From CAYVTV01 sp964526475 (GTDB taxonomy: Bacteria > Bacteroidota > Bacteroidia > Bacteroidales > GCA-2748055): 64,000 nt of DNA. This document shows, one piece after another, positions 36,495-45,732 of the stretch; the stretch's first letter is position 1; the number at the start of each line of letters is the position of its first letter. The DNA is taken from the NCBI GenBank assembly GCA_964526475.1, contig CAZGKF010000011.1:1-64000 (forward strand). Reading direction: 5' to 3'. Both the position numbers and the translations under genes were made by a program. The notes below the pieces were generated by a model. It did no database searches. It saw only the letters and a program-made list of their open reading frames with translations, and was not told where the DNA came from.

Positions 36495-38015
36495 ATGAAA
36501 GAATCGGATAATCATATATTTGTGATCTTTGGAGCTTCCGGCGACCTGACAAAGAGAAAACTTTCCCCTGCTTTATATGCACTTTTTGTACAGGATTTGC
36601 TTCCCGGGAAATTTATCATTCTGGGTGTTTCCCGTTCAAAATTCAGCGATGAAGAGTTTCGCAGGGAGATAAAACAGGCCATCCTCGAATTTAATGAGAT
36701 AGATAATACTAATAAAATTGATGAGTTTATTAAAAGAATCCGCTACCTGCCTTTACAGTATGATGACAAGGCCTCATACCTTTCACTAAAAAATCTTTTG
36801 GGAACAATGAGGAAAGAAGAAGGTATAGAGGGGAATACCTTATTTTATTTAGCTACTCCGGCATCTTTATATGGAATTATTCCCAAAAATCTGGTTTCGG
36901 CAGGTTTAAATACCCAGGAGGAAGGATGGAAAAGGCTTATCATTGAGAAACCATTTGGGTCTGACCTGAGTTCTGCAGTGGAGTTGAAAGATCAGCTTCT
37001 AAAGGACTGGAGTGAGGAACAAATTTACAGGATAGATCATTACCTGGGTAAGGAAACTGTACAGAATCTATTGGTTACAAGGTTTTCAAACGGAATATTT
37101 GAGCCACTCTGGAACAGAAATTTTATTCATCATGTTGAAATTACGTCAGTTGAAAGTATTGGGGTGGAAAAGAGGGGAGGATATTACGACAATTCCGGGG
37201 CTTTGCGTGATATGGTGCAGAATCATTTGCTTCAGGTGGCGGCACTTACCGCTATGGAATCCCCATCTTCCCTGGACCCGGTGTCCATGCGAAATGAGAT
37301 ATTAAAAGTATTTCAATCTTTAAGACCTGTTAAAGAGGAAGAAGTCAGGAATATTGCTATTCGTGGACAATATATGCCTTCAATTATTAAGGGTAAAGCC
37401 ATTAAGGGATACCGCGAAGAAGAAGATGTTAAAACAAACTCCTCTACAGAAACTTTCACAGCTATGAAATTCTACATAGACAACTGGCGTTGGGGAGGTG
37501 TTCCTTTTTATATACGCACGGGAAAAAGGATGCCTGCCAGTGTTACAGAAGTTGTTATCCATTTCAAGCCAACGCCACACTTCCTGTTTTCTCAGAATGC
37601 AGCATGCCAATCATGCAACCAGTTGGTTATTAGAATTCAGCCCGATGAAGGTATCTTGCTGAAATTTGGAATGAAAATCCCCGGAGCCGGTTTCGATATA
37701 CAGAATGTGAATATGGATTTTCATTACGCGGATTTGTCCCATCAACGAATACCTTCAGCTTATGAACGGCTTGTCAGCGATGCTATAAAAGGGGATACAA
37801 CTTTGTTTGCACGGACTGAAGAAGTACTTGAAGCCTGGAAGTTCCTTACCCCGGTAATCAATTCATGGAATAACGATATAGATATTCCACTGTATGGTTA
37901 TCCCGCAGGAACGTGGGGACCGGAAAAGGCTGATGAGCTGATTGAGGAGAAAGACATGACATGGCGTTATCCGTGTAAAAATCTCGCTGAAGACGGCATT
38001 TTTTGTGAACTTTAA
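36495..38015 (+). CDS. zwf: Glucose-6-phosphate 1-dehydrogenase
   Basis: This 506-residue enzyme oxidises glucose 6-phosphate to 6-phosphogluconolactone and makes NADPH. The coenzyme motif GASGDLTKRKL is at about residues 13-23, and the active-site motif RIDHYLGKETVQNL at about 183-196. Length is normal. The next gene, pgl, starts 2 bases after its stop, so the two steps are made together. No gnd (6-phosphogluconate dehydrogenase) is adjacent. Confidence 0.96.
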   Translation: MKESDNHIFVIFGASGDLTKRKLSPALYALFVQDLLPGKFIILGVSRSKFSDEEFRREIKQAILEFNEIDNTNKIDEFIKRIRYLPLQYDDKASYLSLKNLLGTMRKEEGIEGNTLFYLATPASLYGIIPKNLVSAGLNTQEEGWKRLIIEKPFGSDLSSAVELKDQLLKDWSEEQIYRIDHYLGKETVQNLLVTRFSNGIFEPLWNRNFIHHVEITSVESIGVEKRGGYYDNSGALRDMVQNHLLQVAALTAMESPSSLDPVSMRNEILKVFQSLRPVKEEEVRNIAIRGQYMPSIIKGKAIKGYREEEDVKTNSSTETFTAMKFYIDNWRWGGVPFYIRTGKRMPASVTEVVIHFKPTPHFLFSQNAACQSCNQLVIRIQPDEGILLKFGMKIPGAGFDIQNVNMDFHYADLSHQRIPSAYERLVSDAIKGDTTLFARTEEVLEAWKFLTPVINSWNNDIDIPLYGYPAGTWGPEKADELIEEKDMTWRYPCKNLAEDGIFCEL

Positions 38016-38017
38016 AT

Positions 38018-38752
38018 ATGGAGCAATCAATAAGGGTATTTAATAATGCTGAACAGATAGCGCAATATTTTGCGACTAAGATAACTTCGCTTGTATCAGA
38101 AATCAAGGAAGGCAACTATCTTAACGTAGCATTATCGGGAGGATCAACACCCAAAGTTGTTTTCAACTGCATAAGTGAAGAATTCGGAGACCGGATAGAC
38201 TGGAAAAAAGTTCTTATTTTCTGGGGAGATGAGAGATGTGTCTATCCTGAAAGTGAAGACAGTAATTTCAGAATGGCAAAAGAAAGTTTACTGGATCATA
38301 TTTCCATCCCTTCCTCTAATGTTTTCAGGATAAGGGGAGAGATGGAACCTGTTTCCGAAGCTGAACGATATACAGAGGTCGTTAAGCAATATGTACCTGC
38401 AAAAAACCGCATTCCGGTGTTTGACATATTTATGTTGGGCTTGGGGGATGATGGCCATACTGTTTCTGTTTTTCCTTCAGACACCAGTCTGTTTACAAGC
38501 CATAAATTCTATGAAGCATCGCAAAACCCTTATACAAAACAAAAAAGAATTACTGCAACAGGAACGATTATTAATAATGCCCGGGAAGCCTTTTTTCTGG
38601 TAACGGGAGAATCGAAAGCAGAAATTGTCGCTGCGATCATTAACCGGAAACAGGGATGGGACAAACTTCCTGCTTCACTGGTAAATCCAAATCATGGTAA
38701 ACTAACATGGTTACTGGATAAGCCGGCAGCCTGCAGGCTTGGTCATATTTGA
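38018..38752 (+). CDS. pgl: 6-phosphogluconolactonase (DevB/SOL type)
   Basis: This 244-residue enzyme hydrolyses 6-phosphogluconolactone from Zwf. The family motifs are NVALSGGSTPKVVF, FWGDERCVYPESEDSNFRM and LGLGDDGHTVSVFP. It is coupled to zwf with a 2-base gap. Together they supply NADPH and pentose phosphates, in keeping with the redox genes downstream. Confidence 0.94.
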   Translation: MEQSIRVFNNAEQIAQYFATKITSLVSEIKEGNYLNVALSGGSTPKVVFNCISEEFGDRIDWKKVLIFWGDERCVYPESEDSNFRMAKESLLDHISIPSSNVFRIRGEMEPVSEAERYTEVVKQYVPAKNRIPVFDIFMLGLGDDGHTVSVFPSDTSLFTSHKFYEASQNPYTKQKRITATGTIINNAREAFFLVTGESKAEIVAAIINRKQGWDKLPASLVNPNHGKLTWLLDKPAACRLGHI

Positions 38753-38815
38753 AATTCAAGTCTTTGTGAAAATGAGCTTTAATTGATATATTTATGCTGA
38801 AATATATTATTTTTA

Positions 38816-39376
38816 ATGGAGCCGGAATATAAAACAAATCTTTCAAAATGGGTTGAGGACTTCACCGGGGATCTTTTTTCATGGGCTTTACATAAGGTTT
38901 CCGATTCGGAATTGGCAAGGGACCTTGTGCAGGATACCTTCCTGGCAGCTGCTGAAAAAATCGAAGGGTTTCAGGGAAAGAGTTCTCCCAAGACCTGGTT
39001 GTTTTCCATTTTAAACCATAAAATTATCGATGTTTACAGAAAGAAAGTCAACCAGCCGCTAAATATAGAAGATCAGGTTGTTTCAAGGTTTTTCACTGAA
39101 GATGGGAGTTGGAAACCGGAAAAGCAACCGCATATATGGATCGAAAATGAGCAAAACCTTCTTGACAACCAGGAATTTCAGGCTGTGTTAAAGAAATGCA
39201 TGGAAGCCTTGCCTGAAAAGTGGAGCACATGCATTAAGCTGAAATACCTGTTGAATAAAGATGGCGTTGAGATTTGTCAGGAACTGGAAATAAGTACGAC
39301 TAATTTCTGGCAGATAGTTCACCGGGCCAAATTACAATTAAAAGATTGTTTGGACATGAACTGGTTTAATGATTAA
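38816..39376 (+). CDS. RNA polymerase sigma-70 family factor
   Basis: This 186-residue factor of ECF size has region 2 at about 10-80 (DFTGDLFSWALHKVSDSELA, DLVQDTFLAAAEKIEGFQGK, KTWLFSILNHKIIDVYRK). Region 4 at about 120-180 is present but weak (LPEKWSTCIKLKYL). It overlaps the small zinc-binding gene by 8 bases, which suggests regulation by that partner. The target genes may be the redox and sugar genes that follow; this is inference. Confidence 0.85.
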   Translation: MEPEYKTNLSKWVEDFTGDLFSWALHKVSDSELARDLVQDTFLAAAEKIEGFQGKSSPKTWLFSILNHKIIDVYRKKVNQPLNIEDQVVSRFFTEDGSWKPEKQPHIWIENEQNLLDNQEFQAVLKKCMEALPEKWSTCIKLKYLLNKDGVEICQELEISTTNFWQIVHRAKLQLKDCLDMNWFND

Positions 39377-39647
39377 TAGTATGAAAAAGCTGAACCATAT
39401 ATTATTTCTCTCATGTTTGAAAGCCACTGAGCTAATTGAAAAGAAGTTTCATTTTAAACTTTCCTTCATTGAACGATTTCAATTAAAGATTCACAAGATG
39501 ATGTGTGATGCATGCAGGCAGTATGAAAACCAAAGTTCGATAATTGAGAAGGGTATTGCATCAGGCCTTAAAGAAGAACATCCCTTGCCCGATCTGGAAA
39601 ACATAAAGAAATATATCAATGAAAAACTTGCTGAAATCGGGAAGTGA
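39369..39647 (+). CDS. Small zinc-binding protein, probable anti-sigma factor
   Basis: This 92-residue protein overlaps the end of the sigma gene. A cysteine near residue 15 and an HKMMCDAC segment (His-x3-Cys-x2-Cys) near residue 43 match the zinc site of ZAS anti-sigma factors. There is no membrane segment, so it would be a soluble anti-sigma or redox sensor like RsrA. An inner ATG at 39381 is possible. Confidence 0.65.
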   Translation: MINSMKKLNHILFLSCLKATELIEKKFHFKLSFIERFQLKIHKMMCDACRQYENQSSIIEKGIASGLKEEHPLPDLENIKKYINEKLAEIGK

Positions 39648-39667
39648 AACTTATTTAATGTAAAAAG

Positions 39668-40582
39668 GTGGGGGTGCGAAGAGAAATATATAATTATTTT
39701 TTAAAGGCTACAGATCGTGCAATATTTATCCGGGCTTTAAGGGTCGCAATCCTGGTGGGGATTATATTGAATCTGATAAACCATCCTGAATTATTCTTTT
39801 CTTTATCTTTTGAGCAACTTAATCCAGGACAGGTTATACTGACCTTTCTTGTACCTTACTTCGTGTCAACATATTCATCCGTGCTTTCCGAAAGCAGTCT
39901 GAATCCAGGTATAATTTCTAACATGAATGCCAATTTATTGTATAAAAACCGGAATCTGTCAGATTTTACTATTAGCATCGGGGAGGAAGCAGAGAAATTC
40001 TCAGGTTGTAAAAATAAAACAACTTCCAGAATAAGGATAATTGAACCACATGAAGCCACTGGCAGGTTGAAGGAAATATATGATGATATTATAAAGAAAA
40101 GGGGTAAACTTGCCGATGTACACAAGATACAGAGTTTGCGACCTGAGAGTATCGTAAAGCACATGGACCTTTACATGGAGATCATGTTTTCCGGTTCGGA
40201 ACTATCCAGGGCTGAACGGGAAATGATGGCAGTAGTCGTATCAGAAAGTAATGGATGTGAATATTGCAAAGCACATCATACGGAAGCATTAAACCATTAC
40301 TGGAAAGATAATGAAAAAATAAACAGGCTAATTTATGATTTTCAACAAGCCGGATTGGATGAAAAAGAAACGGCCTTATGTAATTTTGCCGGAACCCTTA
40401 CCTTGTTTCCTGAAAAATTCAAAGATGCGGAAATAACAGATCATTTGAAAGCAGTTGGTTTTAACGACAATGCTATACTGGATGCAACGCTTGTCATAGC
40501 CTACTTCAATTTTGTAAACCGGATAGTCCTTGCTTTAGGTTTAGAGATTAATAGTGAAGAGATTAGTGGCTTTAAGTATTAG
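39668..40582 (+). CDS. NrtS-like membrane domain fused to AhpD/CMD peroxidase-related domain
   Basis: This is a 304-residue fusion. Residues of about 15-80 (FIRALRVAILVGIILNLINH, ILTFLVPYFVSTYSSV) match NrtS, a two-helix protein implicated in nitrate/nitrite transport. Residues of about 118-295 form a carboxymuconolactone decarboxylase/AhpD-like domain with the redox motif ESNGCEYCKAHH (Cys near residues 197 and 200). AhpD proteins reduce peroxides through a disulfide cycle. The start is GTG 39668; no better ATG lies upstream of the NrtS segment. It follows the sigma/anti-sigma pair by 20 bases. Confidence 0.75.
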   Translation: MGVRREIYNYFLKATDRAIFIRALRVAILVGIILNLINHPELFFSLSFEQLNPGQVILTFLVPYFVSTYSSVLSESSLNPGIISNMNANLLYKNRNLSDFTISIGEEAEKFSGCKNKTTSRIRIIEPHEATGRLKEIYDDIIKKRGKLADVHKIQSLRPESIVKHMDLYMEIMFSGSELSRAEREMMAVVVSESNGCEYCKAHHTEALNHYWKDNEKINRLIYDFQQAGLDEKETALCNFAGTLTLFPEKFKDAEITDHLKAVGFNDNAILDATLVIAYFNFVNRIVLALGLEINSEEISGFKY

Positions 40583-40680
40583 GGACAAATAGAATTGCCA
40601 GTCCGGAAATAAATATCGAATTTATATCCAATATCTTTTTTGCAACTATGCAAGTACGTCTATTTATTTCTCGCTGATAT

Positions 40681-40724
40681 GGTAAATCAGTATTTAAATT
40701 AGCACAAATCTGCGAGAACTTAAA
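40681..40724. repeat. Intergenic repeat of the AAATCTGCG type, copy 1
   Basis: This stretch shares TTTAAATT, GC-x-CAAATCTGCG and AACT-x-TTA with 45101-45150. It is a shorter, more diverged copy lying just before the terminator at 40765. Confidence 0.5.
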
Positions 40725-40764
40725 CGTATTTTATGTAAGCTTTATAGCCACGCTTTTGTAAAAT

Positions 40765-40804
40765 AACCTGACAAGTCTGAAAAGTGTCAGGTTTTTGTTT
40801 TTTT
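40765..40804 (+). terminator. Intrinsic terminator
   Basis: AACCTGACA pairs with TGTCAGGTT (stem arms at 40765-40773 and 40785-40793), followed by a T-rich tract. It ends the sigma - NrtS-AhpD unit. Confidence 0.75.
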
Positions 40805-40839
40805 ACGACTATCTGTTCAAGAAAAGAAAAATTTTTAAA

Positions 40840-41553
40840 ATGAACAGATATATTTTTATTATGATCATACTGGCCTCGATTATTAAAACGAATGCTCAAT
40901 CGGGTAATTTCATACAAATGAGTTCTTCAGAATTCAACAAGCTTTTAAATAAAAAAGGCACTCTGCTGGATGTACGTACCCGGGGTGAATTTGCGAACGG
41001 ACATATCCCGGGGGCAGGACAGTTAAATTATTACTCATTGGATTTCAGGCAAAAGCTTTTGCTGACTCCTAAAGATGAACCGGTTTACCTTTATTGCAAT
41101 ACCGGGTACAGAAGCCGTAAAGCTGCCGAAATACTTTCAGAGAATGGATACAGTAATGTATATAACCTTCAGCATGGAATTATGGAATGGGAACTTGTAA
41201 ATCTTCCGGTGATAACAGAACCGGATGCACGGCCGGATCAGGAAAACAAAATGGAACCTGATGAGTTTGCCGCACTGCTGGAATCTGAAATCCCTGTATT
41301 CATTGATTTTTACGCCCCATGGTGCGGCCCCTGCAGACAAATGATGCCCATGATCGACAGCCTGACCGTTGAGTACAGGGAGAAAATAAAGATTGTGAAA
41401 ATAAACGCCGATGCAAGCAAAAAACTGATCAGGGAACAACAGTTGATGGGAGTGCCATACCTGGTATTATATAAGAATGGTGAAAAAGTTTTCAGCCATA
41501 CCGGTTTAATCCAAAGGGAGGAATTAATAAAGGTTTTTAACTTATCTCTTTAA
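40840..41553 (+). CDS. Exported rhodanese-thioredoxin fusion
   Basis: This protein of about 237 residues has a signal peptide at residues 1-20 (ends TNAQ). A rhodanese domain (about 25-120) has the active loop CNTGYRS. A thioredoxin domain (about 130-237) has FYAPWCGPCRQM. The fusion suggests sulfur transfer or thiol reduction in the periplasm. I chose ATG 40840 because it gives a clean signal peptide; the longer frame starts within the terminator. It is transcribed alone. Confidence 0.88.
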   Translation: MNRYIFIMIILASIIKTNAQSGNFIQMSSSEFNKLLNKKGTLLDVRTRGEFANGHIPGAGQLNYYSLDFRQKLLLTPKDEPVYLYCNTGYRSRKAAEILSENGYSNVYNLQHGIMEWELVNLPVITEPDARPDQENKMEPDEFAALLESEIPVFIDFYAPWCGPCRQMMPMIDSLTVEYREKIKIVKINADASKKLIREQQLMGVPYLVLYKNGEKVFSHTGLIQREELIKVFNLSL

Positions 41554-41872
41554 ATATCAAGGCCGTCTGATAGAAGTTGTCAGATATTTCTTATGTCTCA
41601 TTAAACAAAGCAGGAAGAATACTAATAACCATGACAGACAGTTTTACGATGGATTACGCGGTTAGATTATATTGTAATAAGCCAGATCAGTCAGGCAACA
41701 GGAGGTATCATGAATAAGTCTGCATTTCTGTCAGGGTTCAGTAAACTTTCTACTATTCGTTATTATTGTTTCAGTAATAATTAGACATTAATTTCGGGGG
41801 GCAGGGGGCAAAACAACAGGAAATTGAAATTCAAGCTTTTCGGAGTTAACTCATGTATTAATCCTTTATACT
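41554..41872. other. 319-base space without a recognised gene
   Basis: This interval holds only short frames (the longest about 24 codons) and a G-rich stretch near 41800. I see no tRNA, clear promoter or terminator; a weak hairpin (TCTGA/TCAGA) lies near 41570. Confidence 0.5.
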
Positions 41873-43201
41873 ATGAACATCAACATTAATGAAATTGCGG
41901 TAGTAAAAAACAATCTTCCAAGGGTGGTAATTATCGGGGCGGGGTTTGCCGGATTAAACCTGGTGAAGGCTCTTGAACACAAACCGGTGCAAATTATTTT
42001 AATTGACATGAACAACCACCACCAGTTTCAACCTCTTTTATATCAGGTGGCAATCAGCGGGTTGGAACCCGATTCTGTGGTAGCACCGGTAAGGAAACTG
42101 TTTAAGTCTTGTATCAATATGGTTTTCCGCATGGCTAAAGTAGAGTCAATTGATACCAATAATAACCGTGTTATAACGAATATCGGCTTTGTCAGATATG
42201 ATTATCTGGTTATTGCTACCGGCAGCAGCACCAATTTTTACGGATCGAAAAATATTGAGCAAAACAGCATCGGGCTTAAAAGTATTAATGATGCCATAAA
42301 CCTAAGAAGCTGGATTTTACAGAACCTTGAACGTGCTGTTGATGGAAGCAGCGAAGCAGAAAAGCAAAGACTTACGAAATTTGCTGTGGTTGGTGGAGGG
42401 CCGGCAGGAGTGGAAATGGCAGGAGCCCTTGCCGAGTTTAAAAAATATCTGCTAAATAGCGATTACCCCGAAATCGATAGCGAACTGATGAAGATATATC
42501 TTTTTCAGGCAGGAAACCGTTTGCTTCCAACCATGTCGCTGAGAGCATCGGAGCATGCACTCAGGACACTTATGGCACTTAATGTTGAAGTGATATTAAA
42601 TGCAAGAGTTAAGGATTACGATGGTAGCATGTTATTTTTTGAAAATGGAAAAGGTATTGAAAAAATCCAGGCTGGAGTATTAGTCTGGACAGCCGGCGTT
42701 AAAGGCAATGCCCTGGAAGGAATCAATCCAGGAATAGTGCAAAGAGAAAACCGGATATTTGTAAATGAATATAATCAGGTGAAGGGTCTGCATAATGTTT
42801 TTGCAATCGGAGATATCTCACTTATGCAAACCGCTGCATACTCTAACGGACACCCAATGGTTGCACAAGTGGCCATTCAACAGGCACGCACCCTGGGCAA
42901 AAATATATTATCCCTGGTATTAAGCGGGAAAATGAGAACCGTATTTCATTATAAAAACAAAGGCTCCATGGCAATAATTGGCAAGAAAGATGCCGTTGCC
43001 GATATAAAAAGTATCTTCCTTAATGGGAAAATTGGTTGGTTGATTTGGTCTATGATACACCTTATTACTCTTACCGGATTTAAAAATAAAATCTCTGTAG
43101 CTTTAAACTGGATGATTAAATATTTCACATACGAAAAAGCTAATCAATTAATTATAAGAAAATATATGCCGGGAAAAAGTGAAATATCTGCATTAAGTTA
43201 A
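41873..43201 (+). CDS. Type II NADH dehydrogenase-like flavoprotein
   Basis: This 442-residue NAD(P)/FAD oxidoreductase has the FAD motif VIIGAGFAGLNLVKAL at about residue 20, the second nucleotide motif VVGGGPAGVEMAGALAE at about 170, and VFAIGDISLM near 305. The DMNNHHQFQPLLYQVA segment is typical of NDH-2. A hydrophobic C-terminal stretch fits membrane attachment. It would pass electrons from NADH to quinone without pumping protons. It is monocistronic. Confidence 0.9.
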   Translation: MNININEIAVVKNNLPRVVIIGAGFAGLNLVKALEHKPVQIILIDMNNHHQFQPLLYQVAISGLEPDSVVAPVRKLFKSCINMVFRMAKVESIDTNNNRVITNIGFVRYDYLVIATGSSTNFYGSKNIEQNSIGLKSINDAINLRSWILQNLERAVDGSSEAEKQRLTKFAVVGGGPAGVEMAGALAEFKKYLLNSDYPEIDSELMKIYLFQAGNRLLPTMSLRASEHALRTLMALNVEVILNARVKDYDGSMLFFENGKGIEKIQAGVLVWTAGVKGNALEGINPGIVQRENRIFVNEYNQVKGLHNVFAIGDISLMQTAAYSNGHPMVAQVAIQQARTLGKNILSLVLSGKMRTVFHYKNKGSMAIIGKKDAVADIKSIFLNGKIGWLIWSMIHLITLTGFKNKISVALNWMIKYFTYEKANQLIIRKYMPGKSEISALS

Positions 43202-43487
43202 AATATTTATATAGCACTTCTGCATCACTAAAATATCAGACTTACTTTAATAAGAGGTAATTCTGATTACTAAAGGGTAGATATTTTTAGTATATCGTAA
43301 AAAGAAACACCTTAAGTATCTGTTTGTTTGATTGGACAGCCTTGCCTTAGGGTAGCTTCAGTCTTGCCTGATCAAGATAAGGCGAATGTTAAATACAAAG
43401 ATCATAATACATTATTAAGATCTTAAATTCCTTGTCAGGATTCCAATTTTAGCCCGACTATTATAATGAATTTTAAAATATCAAACC

Positions 43488-43907
43488 ATGAAAACAGGAA
43501 CAATACTATTTGCAGTAATTCTTTTTTCAGTTTTTGCAAATGCTCACTCCCCGAAGTCTAATGATATTAATACAGACAATACCGGTATTGCTTTCCATCA
43601 GGGAAGCTGGGATGAAGCGCTGCAATTGGCAAAAAAAGAAGGTAAATCTGTTTTTACTTTCTTACGTTACAGAAAGCAATCCGAAGATTTAATCGATGGA
43701 GGTGTTTTCCCTTCATCCGGTGGTGAGTGGGTCTATGCCATACCGGGAGTGAATATTACCTTTTCACCCTGGCTGACATCCATATTATCAGCCGATTTTC
43801 CGTTGTATCGAAAACTGGAAGGGACACAACTTACAACATCCTATAAAATAACTGTGGCATTGTTGTTTAATATTCCTTTCAACAAAAACGAATTATACAT
43901 ATATTAA
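43488..43907 (+). pseudogene. Chimeric frame: thioredoxin-like N-terminus joined to outer-membrane-protein C-terminus
   Basis: The 139-residue frame begins with a signal peptide and the start of a thioredoxin-like protein (IAFHQGSWDEALQLAKKEGK), but stops before any CxxC motif. After about residue 57 it continues as the C-terminal strands of an outer-membrane barrel (FPSSGGEWVYAIPGVNITF, LEGTQLTTSYKITVAL). I infer that a deletion removed the end of one gene and most of the next, leaving an open frame. The product would be exported, but neither domain is complete. Confidence 0.6.
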
Positions 43908-43919
43908 ATACTTAAAGCC

Positions 43920-45008
43920 ATGAAAAAAAGATATTTAACCTTATTGACTATATCAATATTTACATTAGCAAGCTGCCAGAAAAGCGAAATGGAAGGAAAT
44001 TCTGACCCGGGAAAGGATGGTAAAGGAGAAAACACTTGGCTTATTCCTGCGAATGAAGTAAGAGACGGAGGCCCAGGGAAAGATGGTATTCCGGCATTAA
44101 GCAACCACTCTTTTATGAATGCAGGAGAAGTCTCTTACCTCTCCGACAACGATTTGGTACTGGGTTTTGCCGATGGCAGCGAAGTACGTGCTTATCCACA
44201 TCCTATACTCGACTGGCACGAAATAATAAATGACGATACAGAAAACCATTCGCTGGCAATTATTTACTGCCCGCTTACCGGCACCGGAATTGGCTGGGAT
44301 CGTATGATAAATGAAAAGAAAACTACCTTCGGTGTATCAGGGCTGCTTTATAATAACAACATTATTCCCTATGACCGGGAAACAAACAGTAACTGGTCGC
44401 AGCTTTTACTAAAAGCGGTGAACGGTAAGTTAATGGGCGAACAGGCGGCAACCTACAGCTTAGTTGAAACAAGCTGGGAAACATGGAAAGAAATGTTCCC
44501 TGCCTCAAAGGTGATTTCAACTCAAACAGGTTATAACCGTAATTATAGCCGATATCCCTATGGCAATTACAAAACAAATAATAGCCTCCTATTCCCTGTG
44601 AATAATAAAGACTCCAGATTTCATGAGAAAGAACGGGTATTGGCAGTATTTGATAAAGGAAATATAACAGTTTTTCGCTTCGATCAACTTGAAACTAACA
44701 ATAACCTGATATTGAATGATTTTAGTGAGTATATGGAAAAAAAAATCGTAGTTACCGGGGATAAAAATGCAAATCTTATGGTAGCTTTTAACCGGTTGCT
44801 GCCTGATGGCAACGAATTAAATTTTGAAGTTGTTATGAATGAACTACCTGTTGTGTTAAAAGACAATGAAGGTACGAAATGGGATGTATTTGGAAGGGCC
44901 GTGAGCGGACCACGAAAAGGACAAAGACTGCAACCGGTTACTCAAATGATGGGGTATTGGTTTGCTTTTGCCGCATTTTATCCTGATCTGGAAATCGGTA
45001 GATATTAG
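43920..45008 (+). CDS. DUF3179 lipoprotein
   Basis: This is a 362-residue protein with a lipobox (TLASC, Cys near residue 19). Residues of about 40-350 match DUF3179: RDGGPGKDGIPALSNHSF, DGSEVRAYPHPILDWHEIIND, IYCPLTGTGIGWDR. The family is common in marine bacteria and archaea and has no proven function. The conserved Cys and His suggest metal or redox activity. It follows the chimeric frame by 12 bases. Confidence 0.88.
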   Translation: MKKRYLTLLTISIFTLASCQKSEMEGNSDPGKDGKGENTWLIPANEVRDGGPGKDGIPALSNHSFMNAGEVSYLSDNDLVLGFADGSEVRAYPHPILDWHEIINDDTENHSLAIIYCPLTGTGIGWDRMINEKKTTFGVSGLLYNNNIIPYDRETNSNWSQLLLKAVNGKLMGEQAATYSLVETSWETWKEMFPASKVISTQTGYNRNYSRYPYGNYKTNNSLLFPVNNKDSRFHEKERVLAVFDKGNITVFRFDQLETNNNLILNDFSEYMEKKIVVTGDKNANLMVAFNRLLPDGNELNFEVVMNELPVVLKDNEGTKWDVFGRAVSGPRKGQRLQPVTQMMGYWFAFAAFYPDLEIGRY

Positions 45009-45100
45009 AAATAACTGGGAGTTTTATTATAAGCACTGAATAATGATTGTGCCCTGCTTAATGTATAGTAAAGCAATGATAGCTATAAATAAATATATGT

Positions 45101-45150
45101 TAAATCAGCGTAAATCTGTGTTTAAATTTGCGCAAATCTGCGGAAACTAT
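45101..45150. repeat. Intergenic repeat of the AAATCTGCG type, copy 2
   Basis: This copy contains two near-copies of the unit AAATC(A/T)GCG and a TTTAAATTTGCGCAAATCTG stretch. It is related to 40681-40724. Confidence 0.5.
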
Positions 45151-45195
45151 TAAATATTTCATTTTCCCTGAATAGTTACTTAAAAATTTGATTTC

Positions 45196-45732
45196 ATGCC
45201 TGTGAACTATAATATTATAAAATTGGCCACTTTGTTTGGGTTAATACTATCTATTAATATATTTTCGTTTGCTTTTGAACCAGAAATTGGGGAGAATAAC
45301 ATCTTATTTAAAATTAGCCGTAGCAGGGATGCTAATGAAATTCATTACGAAGTAAAAACAACTGCTCAAGGCGCACTCGATTTGGAAGAACCTATAACAA
45401 TCTATTGGATAAAGTACAACAAGCAAGGAACAGTTGAGCCATTGACCATAATTCAGCAAAAATTTGCCTATGGGTTGAAGTTTTTGGATGTAACTCCTGA
45501 AAAAGCCGATTTTCAGTTTGTATCTTATTCGAAGCGTACTTTATCGCTCCGGAAAACAGAAGAAGGTGATTTTGCTGTATTTGTCAGTATAGATGATAAA
45601 GAAGTAAAACTGGAGCGTGTATTCATTCAAATTGATGGCGGCACATTCTGGTTTCCGAAAATTTCGCGGGTTGAAGTTCACGCCAAAAAAGCTGAAGCGA
45701 ATGAATTGGTGGTGGAAGTAATCAGGCCGTAA
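45196..45732 (+). CDS. DUF4833 exported protein
   Basis: This 178-residue protein has an N-terminal signal or anchor segment (about 8-28). Residues of about 35-175 match DUF4833 of Bacteroidota (NILFKISRSRDANEIHYEVK, PITIYWIKYN). Function is unknown, probably periplasmic. The ATG of the following outer-membrane protein comes directly after the stop codon, so they are cotranscribed. Confidence 0.8.
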   Translation: MPVNYNIIKLATLFGLILSINIFSFAFEPEIGENNILFKISRSRDANEIHYEVKTTAQGALDLEEPITIYWIKYNKQGTVEPLTIIQQKFAYGLKFLDVTPEKADFQFVSYSKRTLSLRKTEEGDFAVFVSIDDKEVKLERVFIQIDGGTFWFPKISRVEVHAKKAEANELVVEVIRP

